In this document: positions 1-6,054 of the stretch, piece after piece
How positions within the stretch are numbered: position 1 is the first letter of the stretch
How the letters are laid out: each line of letters starts with the position of its first letter
Made by a program: the position numbers and the translations under genes
Assembly (NCBI GenBank): GCA_913009865.1
Contig: CAJVYK010000035.1
Span: forward strand, 1 to 13,538
Direction: 5' to 3'
Origin: an uncultured bacterium
GTDB lineage: Bacteria > Planctomycetota > Phycisphaerae > Sedimentisphaerales > Anaerobacaceae
DNA length: 13,538 bases
The notes under the pieces: generated by a model
What the model was told of the DNA's origin: nothing
Seen by the model: only the letters and a program-made list of their open reading frames with translations
The model's database searches: none

Positions 1-388
1 GCCGAATCGTAAGCTTGACCGGCTCTGCTGCGATTAGTACCCTGCGTGTTTCGGGAAAATATTCCTTGCCTCGTTCTATGGTAACGGTGTATTCGCCCGG
101 CGGCAATTCAACGATAAAGGGGTGTGGTGAAAGGGTCGTATGCATCTCAACGGAATTTTTATTGACCCGGGCCTGTTTCTTGTAGGGAACCGCTGAACCG
201 TTTGGAGAAGCTGAGCGAGGGAAATACCATTTCCGGTCTTTGCCCTGAATATATACCCGACAGGCCAGCGGCTGGGCGGTATCCGCATCCAATACTTCCG
301 TCCGCAATTGAACTGTTTTTTCAGCGGCCTGAGCCGAGCAAACCATCATAATTGCAACTGTGATTCCTGAAATAAAGCTGCGAGTCAT
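1..388 (-). CDS. Partial secreted protein, probable CehA/McbA-type metallohydrolase (N-terminal part)
   Basis: The reading frame starts at an ATG (388-386) and stays open to the left edge, giving 129 codons with no stop, so the 3' part lies outside the window. Residues 1-21 form a signal peptide: a basic start (MTR), a hydrophobic core and an AQA cleavage site before AEK. After it comes a beta-sandwich, carboxypeptidase-regulatory-like region: VLDADTAQPLACRVYI near residues 33-48, then EMHTTLSPHPF and LPPGEYTVTIERGKEYFP. From memory, this order matches the region that precedes the PHP-type metal-binding domain (GDxHxH) of planctomycete CehA/McbA-like proteins. That catalytic part is not in the window, so the enzyme assignment is inference. 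The protein should be exported. The gene lies 46 nt after the HAD gene on the same strand and has its own strong promoter (411-438). Existence of the gene is near certain; the family is likely. Confidence 0.72.
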   Translation of the reverse strand, partial: MTRSFISGITVAIMMVCSAQAAEKTVQLRTEVLDADTAQPLACRVYIQGKDRKWYFPRSASPNGSAVPYKKQARVNKNSVEMHTTLSPHPFIVELPPGEYTVTIERGKEYFPETRRVLIAAEPVKLTIR

Positions 389-410
389 AATTTATTGTTC
401 TTCTAAATAT

Positions 411-438
411 ATTATAACACTCTGCCGGCTGCGGTCAA
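411..438 (-). promoter_or_regulatory. Sigma-70-type promoter for the secreted protein gene
   Basis: On the minus strand a -35 box TTGACC (438-433, five of six consensus bases) is followed after 16 nt by a perfect TATAAT (416-411). A TG two bases upstream makes it an extended -10. The predicted start is near 404, leaving a leader of about 16 nt before the ATG at 388. The -35 box overlaps the TGA stop of the HAD gene (437-435), so the secreted protein can be transcribed independently of the upstream pair. Confidence 0.62.
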
Positions 439-1118
439 AGTTTCTCTAAAAGCTCTGGTAACCGGCTTATTTTATGTATTACATATTGCGGGGAGGCACC
501 GGATTCGGCGAACGATTCGGTGTGTATGCGGGCGGGGCGGATTAGCTGGATAGTCACCCATCCCAATTTGTTCGGTGCGATAAAATCTTTTTTCTCATTG
601 TCAGCGACATAGACAACAGTTTCCGGCTTTACGTTTAAGGCCTCCATTAGTTTTTCAAAGCCGACCGGTGACGGTTTCCAGAATTCGGCGCCGAGCTGTT
701 CGGTATAAATTATGCACTTAAAATATTTTTCGATTTCCAGTGCCTGCACCTTTAGCTGCTGGGCCGGTAGAAAGCCGTCCGTCAGCAGAGCCAACGTATA
801 TTTGCCGCTTAGCCGGCAGAGCACATCCCTGCTGTCGTCTGGTAGTGTTATTTTTGGGACATGGTTGCGATAGGTTTTTACCGCAGAGCCGATGAGTTTG
901 TCGTCGTAGGCTATTGCGAGTTCCTCAAAAGCTGTATTAAATGTCTTTGTGCGGTTGCCGGCAGTGAACTGCTTCCATAAGCAATCGAAGATACGCTCAG
1001 CGGTTGGCGTCTCGGGCAGGTTGGCGAGAAACTGGGCAACTGCTCCGAAGCCGCTCCTGCAGTACTCGATTTCATCGTATAGCGTATCGTCTAAATCAAA
1101 AACAACCGTTGTTATCAT
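435..1118 (-). CDS. HAD superfamily hydrolase (HAD-IA type)
   Basis: A 227-residue cytoplasmic phosphohydrolase of usual HAD-IA length. Motif I is VVFDLDDTLYD with nucleophile D8 and acid/base D10. Motif II is LLTDG (T113), motif III is the lysine in WKPSP (K148), and motif IV is VADNEKKDF with acidic D173 and D178. All four catalytic elements are present. Residues about 16-85 form a helical C1 cap, which normally sets specificity; the substrate cannot be read from sequence. The VADNxxKDFxAPNxLGW stretch resembles HADs often found beside sugar or envelope loci, but this is only a hint. The ATG at 1118 puts the motif I aspartate at position 8, as expected. It lies 37 nt after the DUF362 gene on the same strand, probably in one transcript. 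No strong Shine-Dalgarno site is visible. Confidence 0.88.
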   Translation of the reverse strand: MITTVVFDLDDTLYDEIEYCRSGFGAVAQFLANLPETPTAERIFDCLWKQFTAGNRTKTFNTAFEELAIAYDDKLIGSAVKTYRNHVPKITLPDDSRDVLCRLSGKYTLALLTDGFLPAQQLKVQALEIEKYFKCIIYTEQLGAEFWKPSPVGFEKLMEALNVKPETVVYVADNEKKDFIAPNKLGWVTIQLIRPARIHTESFAESGASPQYVIHKISRLPELLEKL

Positions 1119-1155
1119 ACAGACTCAGGCAGCTAATTGTGCTGAACAATTATGG

Positions 1156-2259
1156 TTAATACTCTTTGAACAGTTTGCCCCAATCGGTTTTCATAAATTC
1201 CCGGATTATTTTTTTGCCGATTGTAGGATACCAGAGGAAGTCGTGATACAAATTCGAGGCGAACGGTGCCCAGGCCATCAGAGGTGAATGAAGCAGCGGT
1301 TTTTCAAGAAATCTTAAAAAACCTTTCCTGAGCATTTGGTCGCCCCAGATAACAAAGCTTTTTTTCGTGGTAAAGCCAAAGTTTACATCGCAGATTTCTT
1401 CACCAAGTATTTCTATATTGTCGGGATTGCCGACGCCAAGACCCATTTCATCGCACATTCTAATATAAGGAATCTCCATAGGGTTATAGCCCATCATTTT
1501 AGCTGCTACTGCATCGATAGCAACAGAATCGGCGCTTGCCAGGATGAAGTTCTTTATCCTGGGAACCATTGTTCTCGGCCCTGCCCCGTCACCGCAGACT
1601 GTTCCGTCCATTACGGCGAAAATGCCGGGGTGAAGCTCTTTCTGCATTATAACCAAATCAACAAGAACTTCGTGGATATATTTGTGTGCATAATGGCGCA
1701 CCTCCTTGAGCAGACCTCCGAAGGCGTTTTTTATTGCTCCGGTGGTTTGCGAGTGGCCGTGTGTCTTTAAGGTCGGAAGATGGATAACGTTTTTGCCTAT
1801 GAACATCTTCGGTATTTCAATACCTTCGGGGAAAATCTGATTCAATTTCAGAAGTCTGTGTTTAAAGTCATATTTAACCCATTCGACATCGGGTAATGGC
1901 GTGAAGTTCAGTCCGTATTTTTCCAGGACAGACATCCATTTATTATTGTGAGCACCCTTCACAGGATTAGTAACCACCGTTTTATTCTCAACAGGCAAAA
2001 GTTTTTCTCTCGAAAAACCATCCTCAACCAGAGTTTTTATTACCCCTTCAACCTGCCAGGGCTGTGATGAGCAGGCCGGAAAGTATTTTGTCCAGGACAA
2101 ATTGAGCTTTATGAGGGTATCGGCGTCCTTAGAAATAAACTTCTCATATTCTGCAAGGCGCATAACCTTTCTGTAGGTGTCCAAAATCGTATGGGGACTG
2201 GTTTTTAATACCGCCACCCTGGATTTTTGTCTTTGTGAATCTATATACAACTCCTGCAA
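1156..2259 (-). CDS. DUF362 domain-containing protein
   Basis: A DUF362-family protein of up to 367 residues. The family signatures are clear: an early RVAVLKT strand (14-20), IKLNLSWTK (50-58), HLPTLKTHGHS followed by TTGAIKNAFGGLL (160-184), MDGTVCGDGAGPR (217-229), and SADSVAIDAVAAKMMGY (242-258). No ferredoxin-type CxxCxxC cluster is present, unlike DUF362 proteins fused to 4Fe-4S domains, and there is no signal peptide. The biochemical role of the family is unsettled, so none is assigned. The start is uncertain: the longest frame begins at a TTG (2259), but a CAGGAG ribosome-site-like sequence lies inside codons 2-3, so the true start may be slightly downstream, for example the GTG at 2217. 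It is the first gene of a minus-strand group with HAD and the secreted protein, and has a strong promoter upstream. Confidence 0.87.
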   Translation of the reverse strand: MQELYIDSQRQKSRVAVLKTSPHTILDTYRKVMRLAEYEKFISKDADTLIKLNLSWTKYFPACSSQPWQVEGVIKTLVEDGFSREKLLPVENKTVVTNPVKGAHNNKWMSVLEKYGLNFTPLPDVEWVKYDFKHRLLKLNQIFPEGIEIPKMFIGKNVIHLPTLKTHGHSQTTGAIKNAFGGLLKEVRHYAHKYIHEVLVDLVIMQKELHPGIFAVMDGTVCGDGAGPRTMVPRIKNFILASADSVAIDAVAAKMMGYNPMEIPYIRMCDEMGLGVGNPDNIEILGEEICDVNFGFTTKKSFVIWGDQMLRKGFLRFLEKPLLHSPLMAWAPFASNLYHDFLWYPTIGKKIIREFMKTDWGKLFKEY

Positions 2260-2405
2260 TTTCTTAATAGAAACAGAATTAAGCGTAGAAATAAAAACAG
2301 TTGCATTTTTTTTACAGGATAGAAGCCCTTTATTACAGCGTTAAGCAATGAACTCTGGTATCAAAATGCCTAAACTTTTATCCTATACAAACTTTCATAT
2401 TTTAA

Positions 2406-2434
2406 TATATACTAATTGTGCGGACAAATGTCAA
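2406..2434 (-). promoter_or_regulatory. Sigma-70-type promoter for the DUF362-HAD group
   Basis: On the minus strand there is a perfect -35 TTGACA (2434-2429), a 17-nt spacer, and a -10 TATATA (2411-2406) in AT-rich DNA. The predicted start is near 2399, giving a leader of about 140 nt before the annotated TTG. That leader holds a possible long-range pairing between 2377-2385 and 2315-2323 (eight of nine positions). The plus-strand ubiA-like gene starts at 2486, so its own promoter must share this 226-bp divergent region. The best plus-strand -10-like site is TATACT (2408-2413), with no convincing -35. Confidence 0.6.
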
Positions 2435-2475
2435 TTGTGAGGTTAAAAAGTCGGCTTGTGTCAGAATGTTTTAGC

Positions 2476-2480
2476 GAGAG
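2476..2480 (+). promoter_or_regulatory. Ribosome-binding site that fixes the ubiA-like start
   Basis: GAGAG lies 5 nt before the ATG at 2486. A longer in-frame reading would need a TTG at 2456 with no ribosome site and would add ten residues (beginning MCQNVL) not expected before the conserved RPSHWSKN. The ATG is therefore preferred. Confidence 0.5.
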
Positions 2481-2485
2481 ATGAA

Positions 2486-3403
2486 ATGAAAAATTATCTT
2501 TTGATAATGCGCCCTTCTCACTGGAGTAAAAACATTTTTGTTTTTGTTGCGGTTGTTTTTGGCGGGAAACTTCTTGGCCCGGCTGATGAAGTGCTTTTGG
2601 CTGTCGGCAGTGCTGTTGGCGGCTTTTTCTGTTTTTCTCTGGCCGCATCGGCTGTCTATATCTTTAACGACATAATTGACCGTAAGACAGACAGCCACCA
2701 TCCCGAAAAATACAAAAGACCGATAGCGGCGGGGCGGGTAACCATCGGCTCTGCTGCTGTAATGTCCGTTCTATGTGCTGTAGTAGCGATTATTGGCAGC
2801 TTTCTACTTTCTCACAGCTTCGCAGATTTAATCCTGGCGTATATTGTGCTGATGATTTTCTACTCGCTTTTGCTAAAAAGAATGATGATTCTGGATTGCA
2901 TAGCAATATCAATCGGCTTCTGCTTACGGGCGGTTGCAGGGGCTGTTGTCGTGGGAGTATTTATCTCGCCCTGGCTGATTATCTGTACCTTTGCTTTGTG
3001 TCTGTTCCTGGGTTTTGGCAAGCGTCGCAGTGAAATAGAACAGTTAGGCGAGGAAAGCGAATTTTTCCGCGAAACACTGGCCGGCTACACACCTGAGCTG
3101 CTGGCACATATGCTCGATGTAACCAGCGGCCTGGCAATTGTTTGTTTCCTGCTTTATGCGATGGACGACAGGACCATGCGGGTTTTCGGCACTAACAACA
3201 TAGTTTATACTACGCCGCTGGTTTTGTACTGTATTTTCCGTTTCAGTGCGCTAATACAAAAGGGCAGGTTTTCCGGCCCGGTGCAGCTTATTCTAAAAGA
3301 CCGGCCGTTTCAGATTGGCCTGGCCCTGTGGGTTTTATGCTGTATTGGAATTATTTACGCCAATAAGCTCGGTATCAGCTTAGGCACAATTGGGGCTTAT
3401 TGA
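2486..3403 (+). CDS. UbiA-family prenyl-phosphate phosphoribosyltransferase-like membrane protein
   Basis: A 305-residue integral membrane protein with about eight or nine hydrophobic segments. The N-terminus carries RPSHWSKN (9-16). The first aspartate-rich motif NDIIDRKTD (61-69, metal and diphosphate binding) is followed by HHPEKYKRPIAAG. A cytoplasmic YSLLLKRMMILD segment follows and then FLGFGKRRSEIEQLGEESE. The KRR-E loop and RPSHWSKN start are characteristic of decaprenyl-phosphate 5-phosphoribosyltransferase-like proteins (Rv3806c type), which move phosphoribose from PRPP to a polyprenyl phosphate, rather than quinone or heme prenyltransferases. Substrate is inferred from family only. 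No partner epimerase genes (DprE1/DprE2 type) are in the window. The rluB gene follows 61 nt downstream, with a heptamer hairpin between them. Confidence 0.85.
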   Translation: MKNYLLIMRPSHWSKNIFVFVAVVFGGKLLGPADEVLLAVGSAVGGFFCFSLAASAVYIFNDIIDRKTDSHHPEKYKRPIAAGRVTIGSAAVMSVLCAVVAIIGSFLLSHSFADLILAYIVLMIFYSLLLKRMMILDCIAISIGFCLRAVAGAVVVGVFISPWLIICTFALCLFLGFGKRRSEIEQLGEESEFFRETLAGYTPELLAHMLDVTSGLAIVCFLLYAMDDRTMRVFGTNNIVYTTPLVLYCIFRFSALIQKGRFSGPVQLILKDRPFQIGLALWVLCCIGIIYANKLGISLGTIGAY

Positions 3404-3407
3404 TTAG

Positions 3408-3459
3408 GTTCATAGTTCATAGACAGGAAACTACGAACTGTGAACTACGAACTATCAAC
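3408..3459. repeat. Inverted heptamer array and hairpin between ubiA-like gene and rluB
   Basis: Two copies of GTTCATA (3408-3421) face four units of the TAYGAAC type (3432-3459: TACGAAC, TGTGAAC, TACGAAC, TATCAAC). GTTCATA is the complement of TATGAAC, so the halves are inverted. Bases 3408-3422 can pair with 3431-3445 around an 8-nt loop, a 15-position stem with one mismatch and one wobble. No T-tract follows, so it is not a standard intrinsic terminator. The array begins 5 nt after the ubiA-like stop and ends 5 nt before the rluB ATG, leaving rluB with no recognisable Shine-Dalgarno site. Confidence 0.85.
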
Positions 3460-3464
3460 TCATT

Positions 3465-4190
3465 ATGCAACAGAGATTACAGAAAGTTTTGGCTGCGGCA
3501 GGTGTTGATTCTCGCAGAAAATGCGAAGAGTTGATACTTGACGGAATTGTTCGTGTGAATCGCAAAGTGGTAGATGAACTGCCGGCCTTTGTTGACCCTG
3601 AAAGAGACGTCATAACCGTAAACGGCAAAAGAATTCACGCCGCCGGGAAGGTATATTTTCTTTTGAATAAGCCCAAGGGCGTGATTTGTACGAATTCGGA
3701 CCCCCAGGGCAGGAAAAAAGCGATAGACATCGTTTCTGCCCGTGAACGCATCTTTTGTGTCGGCCGGCTCGATATTGATACCACAGGTTTAATCGTCCTG
3801 ACTAACGATAGCGAACTGGCAAACAGATTAACACATCCAAGATACGGATTGGCCAAAACTTATGTTGCCAGGGTCAAAGGGCAGGTCACTGGAGAGCAGG
3901 TAGAAAAGCTGAAGAGAGGGATTTGGCTGGCTGAAGGCAAAACCGGCAGGGCGTCGGTAAAAATATTGAAACGCAGCTATAAAGAATCGTTGCTGGAAAT
4001 AACTATCGGGCAGGGCCTTAACCGCCAGATTCGCAGAATGCTGGCAAAAGTGGAGTTGTCTGTAAAATCGCTGAAGAGAACGAAAATCGGCAAGCTTAAC
4101 GCTCGCGGCCTCGGCGTGGGCAAATTCAGGCCGTTAACCAAAGCAGAAATAGCATACCTGAAGTCGTATCTCGTGTCTCGTCGCTCGTGA
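3465..4190 (+). CDS. rluB: 23S rRNA pseudouridine synthase, RluB/RsuA family
   Basis: A 241-residue enzyme converting a uridine in ribosomal RNA to pseudouridine. An S4 RNA-binding domain occupies about residues 1-60 (RLQKVLAAAGVDSRRKCEELI). The catalytic domain follows: FLLNKPKGV (66-73), catalytic aspartate D103 in GRLDIDTTGLI, the THPRYGLAKTYVARVKG stretch (123-139), and the GLNRQIRRML substrate-loop motif (184-193). Length and order fit RluB rather than the larger RluA/C/D type; RsuA or RluE cannot be excluded from sequence alone. The start matches the usual family N-terminus but lacks a Shine-Dalgarno site because a heptamer array fills the leader. Oddly, the last residues (YLVSRRS) and the stop codon are encoded by another 7-bp repeat array, so the C-terminal tail is repeat-derived and unlikely to be conserved. 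Confidence 0.92.
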   Translation: MQQRLQKVLAAAGVDSRRKCEELILDGIVRVNRKVVDELPAFVDPERDVITVNGKRIHAAGKVYFLLNKPKGVICTNSDPQGRKKAIDIVSARERIFCVGRLDIDTTGLIVLTNDSELANRLTHPRYGLAKTYVARVKGQVTGEQVEKLKRGIWLAEGKTGRASVKILKRSYKESLLEITIGQGLNRQIRRMLAKVELSVKSLKRTKIGKLNARGLGVGKFRPLTKAEIAYLKSYLVSRRS

Positions 4191-4256
4191 CTCGTCTGTT
4201 GGTTTTCGAGCAGCGGAGCACGAACCACTATTCACGATTCACAAACAACGAATTTC
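4166..4256. repeat. 91-bp phased heptamer array across the convergent rluB / dockerin-like gene ends
   Basis: The interval divides exactly into 13 consecutive 7-mers. By hand count, 11 begin with G and 12 end with C. The left units follow GTNNCTC (GTATCTC, GTGTCTC, GTCGCTC, GTGACTC at 4166-4193). The right units follow the opposite orientation ending in AC (GGAGCAC, GAACCAC, TATTCAC, GATTCAC at 4215-4242). Orientation switches around 4201-4214. The array contains the rluB stop (4188-4190) and reaches into the stop of the minus-strand gene (4255-4257). A small imperfect stem (4200-4208 with 4221-4227) lies at the centre. Confidence 0.88.
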
Positions 4257-5568
4257 AGTACCAGCCTGACTGCCAGAGCCAGGTGTCGGCGAAATCTGCG
4301 AAATCTTTGAGGTTGACCTGTCCGTCAAGGTTGAAATCGGCTGCATTACTGTAAGTGCCCGACTCCCAGATAATCTGGCCGTTGTTAGTCAGGCCGCCCT
4401 GTGGAATAATCCGGCCTCCCTTTATATGAATAGTACCGTCATTCGTAGTATGGCCGGTTATCAGTGTCGTACCGTCACTTATTTCGAGAGTAGCGTTTGG
4501 GCCGATTTGCACATCGCCTATGATATTGGTCGGGCCGGTAAGCTGAATTATGCCGTTGGAGTCAATGAATAAATCGCCGCTAATTGAGCCGAAGCCTGCA
4601 AAATTCGCATCGGCTGTTTGCGTGATAGTTGTCGCCGCCAGCGTCCCGCCAAGAAATTCAATCACCCCATTTGGCTCATTAACCAGATTACAGTCAAACA
4701 CGACACCGCCACTGGTTCCAATATCTATCGTCCCGGAATTATGAAAATCTTGTGGGGTATTTCCAAGATATTGTGCTATCTGCAGGGATGTAAGGTCGTA
4801 ACTTTGTAGAGTTCCGGTATTTATCAAGGGCCCATTGGTTGCTACTGACAGCGTGCCACCCCAGGCGGCGATGGTGCCTGCGTTGTTTATTCCCTGCGCC
4901 GACCACATAACACCAAAACCTGTAACAGAGCTGTTTACAGTGTTACTGATACTGCCGTCAGTTCCGAAAAGACCTCCGTGTAAGCCGATTAGTCCGTAAT
5001 TATCGAGACCATTATCAACGTCGAGGTTGCCGGATGGGGAGATATCCACAGAGCCGTGATTCGTCAATTTGCCATCGATACTCGCATTACTGATAGAGCT
5101 GGAATTTATGTTGCCGTAATTGACGAGGTCTTCTTTGATCATACTGCGATGCTGAAAGTCGATTGAGCCGTAATTAGCCAATGCTACAAAATGTGATAGG
5201 TGGACATCACTTAGCTCGAGACTGTCGTTGGCACTGACGAAACTGAGGGGGGGTTCAGCGAAGAGGTTGTTGCCATCGATAATGATATGGGCGACTGAGG
5301 CTGACCAAAGCTCGACGTCTCCGGATATATCGAGTGAACTGATAGTGCCTCCCTGGTTAAGAACCACATGAGCATTGTTTATTGAGACATAGTATGATGT
5401 CGTATCTGTATTGTATGGTACAATGTTGGGTTCCCAGTTGATAGGATCGGACCAGTCGATACCGTCACCGCCACCGTCCCAGCTCACGCTGATTTGTTCT
5501 GCTTCCGCCGCGCAGCAAAATGTAAAAAATGCCACTATTACAAATATAATTAGTTTTTTTCTAAACAT
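4255..5568 (-). CDS. Secreted beta-helix-like protein with C-terminal dockerin-like calcium loop
   Basis: A 437-residue exported protein. Residues 1-23 are a signal peptide (basic MFRKK, long hydrophobic core, AEA cleavage site). A WDGGGDGIDW...NW motif follows at about 30-45. The middle is a run of degenerate strand-turn units centred on N-x-G-[TSNLQ]-[IVL], such as NYGSI, NHGSV, NAGTI, NTGTL, NSGTI, NDGTI and NNGQI, consistent with a right-handed parallel beta-helix. The last 28 residues hold DFNLDGQVNLKD (411-422), an EF-hand/dockerin-type loop with acidic or amide ligands at positions 1, 3, 5, 9 and 12, followed by FADFADTWLW. True dockerins carry two loops; one loop plus a Trp-rich end is a form I associate with Phycisphaerae secreted proteins, perhaps a sorting or anchoring tag. 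No catalytic motif is seen, so function is unknown. A good ribosome site precedes it. Confidence 0.83.
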   Translation of the reverse strand: MFRKKLIIFVIVAFFTFCCAAEAEQISVSWDGGGDGIDWSDPINWEPNIVPYNTDTTSYYVSINNAHVVLNQGGTISSLDISGDVELWSASVAHIIIDGNNLFAEPPLSFVSANDSLELSDVHLSHFVALANYGSIDFQHRSMIKEDLVNYGNINSSSISNASIDGKLTNHGSVDISPSGNLDVDNGLDNYGLIGLHGGLFGTDGSISNTVNSSVTGFGVMWSAQGINNAGTIAAWGGTLSVATNGPLINTGTLQSYDLTSLQIAQYLGNTPQDFHNSGTIDIGTSGGVVFDCNLVNEPNGVIEFLGGTLAATTITQTADANFAGFGSISGDLFIDSNGIIQLTGPTNIIGDVQIGPNATLEISDGTTLITGHTTNDGTIHIKGGRIIPQGGLTNNGQIIWESGTYSNAADFNLDGQVNLKDFADFADTWLWQSGWY

Positions 5569-5572
5569 AACC

Positions 5573-5578
5573 CACCTT
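5573..5578 (-). promoter_or_regulatory. Ribosome-binding site of the dockerin-like protein gene
   Basis: On the minus strand an AAGGTGGG stretch lies a few nucleotides before the ATG at 5568, close to the AGGAGG consensus. It supports the annotated start and signal peptide. Confidence 0.6.
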
Positions 5579-5615
5579 CCTTCTTTAACATGCTTTTGCA
5601 GAATTGATTAGTGAT

Positions 5616-5644
5616 AGTATATCAAATTCAGGTATAATATTGAA
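5616..5644 (-). promoter_or_regulatory. Candidate promoter for the dockerin-like protein gene
   Basis: On the minus strand a TATACT -10 (5621-5616) lies 17 nt after a weak TTCAAT -35 (5644-5639). The predicted start is near 5609, a leader of about 40 nt. The -35 match is poor (three or four of six). Confidence 0.3.
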
Positions 5645-5668
5645 GGAAATTATGTCTTTAGGGACTTT

Positions 5669-5696
5669 TTCGCAATCAAAGTACGTTTTTTATAAT
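5669..5696 (+). promoter_or_regulatory. Candidate promoter 1 for the rpmB-gat group
   Basis: TTCGCA (5669-5674, four of six), a 16-nt spacer and a perfect TATAAT (5691-5696). It would give a leader of roughly 95 nt before the rpmB ATG. Confidence 0.42.
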
Positions 5697-5713
5697 AAAG
5701 CATAGCTTTGCTC

Positions 5714-5741
5714 TTGCAATTTTCACACAAAATCGTATATT
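5714..5741 (+). promoter_or_regulatory. Candidate promoter 2 for the rpmB-gat group
   Basis: TTGCAA (5714-5719, four of six), a 16-nt spacer and TATATT (5736-5741, five of six). The predicted start is near 5748, a leader of about 50 nt. With candidate 1 it would form tandem promoters, common for ribosomal protein genes. Confidence 0.4.
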
Positions 5742-5758
5742 TATTGGGTCATTACAAT

Positions 5759-5779
5759 AATCAATAATCAGTAATCAAT
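5759..5779 (+). repeat. Three AATCANT heptamers before the rpmB ribosome site
   Basis: Three head-to-tail 7-mers: AATCAAT, AATCAGT, AATCAAT. They lie within the predicted rpmB leader, 7 nt before the ribosome-binding site (5787-5791). They share the 7-bp period of the other arrays but not their unit sequence or inverted layout. Confidence 0.7.
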
Positions 5780-5799
5780 ATAGAAAGGGAGCGTATTGG

Positions 5800-6054
5800 A
5801 TGTCCAGAGTATGTTTTTTTACTGGTAAGCGAACCATAGCCGGCAGAAGTATCGCCCGTCGTGGTAAAGCCAAGCATCTCGGCGGTGTCGGTAAGAAAGT
5901 TACCGGCATTACCAAAAGAAAGTTTAAGCCGAATATTCAGAGGGTTCGGGCTGTTATCGACGGCAAGGTCTGCAGAGTCAAGGTCTCAGCTAAAGCCATA
6001 CGTATGGGCCTTGTTCAAAAGCCGCCTAAGCGAGATTATAAACGTGACTCGTAA
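5800..6054 (+). CDS. rpmB: 50S ribosomal protein L28
   Basis: An 84-residue basic protein of the large ribosomal subunit. The N-terminus MSRVCFFTGKRT and the stretch RRGKAKHLGGVGKKVTGITKRKFKPNIQRV are standard L28 features. The C-terminal VSAKAIRMGLVQKPP segment also fits. Only single cysteines occur (C5, C58), not CxxC pairs, so this is the zinc-free type. A GGGAG ribosome site (5787-5791) lies 8 nt before the ATG. The final RDS residues and the TAA are encoded inside a heptamer array (6044-6099), so the extreme tail is probably repeat-derived. Standing upstream of gatCAB, it places translation genes together; whether they are co-transcribed across the 119-nt repeat-filled gap is open. Confidence 0.95.
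   Translation: MSRVCFFTGKRTIAGRSIARRGKAKHLGGVGKKVTGITKRKFKPNIQRVRAVIDGKVCRVKVSAKAIRMGLVQKPPKRDYKRDS

Noticed and set aside
76..288. 70-residue minus-strand open frame near the left edge
   Set aside because: It is in a different frame from the open reading that starts at 388 with a signal peptide and conserved beta-sandwich motifs and runs off the window edge; the shorter frame has no recognisable features.
1134..1152. Hairpin TAATTGT/ACAATTA between DUF362 and HAD genes as a terminator
   Set aside because: AT-only short stem without a T-tract, within a probable operon; could easily arise by chance.
1336..1770. 144-residue plus-strand open frame
   Set aside because: Entirely antisense to the well-supported DUF362 gene; no domain motif recognised.
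2456..2485. Longer start (TTG) for the ubiA-like gene
   Set aside because: No ribosome site and ten non-conserved residues; the ATG at 2486 has GAGAG at a 5-nt spacing.
2412..2648. Minus-strand frame covering the ubiA-like start and divergent promoter region
   Set aside because: Overlaps the conserved RPSHWSKN start of the ubiA-like gene and the TTGACA promoter; no family features.
4166..4256. CRISPR array
   Set aside because: Units are 7 bp with no spacers, degenerate, inverted at the middle, and no cas genes are present.
5633..5638. Perfect TATAAT on the plus strand as an rpmB promoter
   Set aside because: No usable -35 at 15-19 nt spacing; the nearest TTGATT (5604-5609) is too far away.
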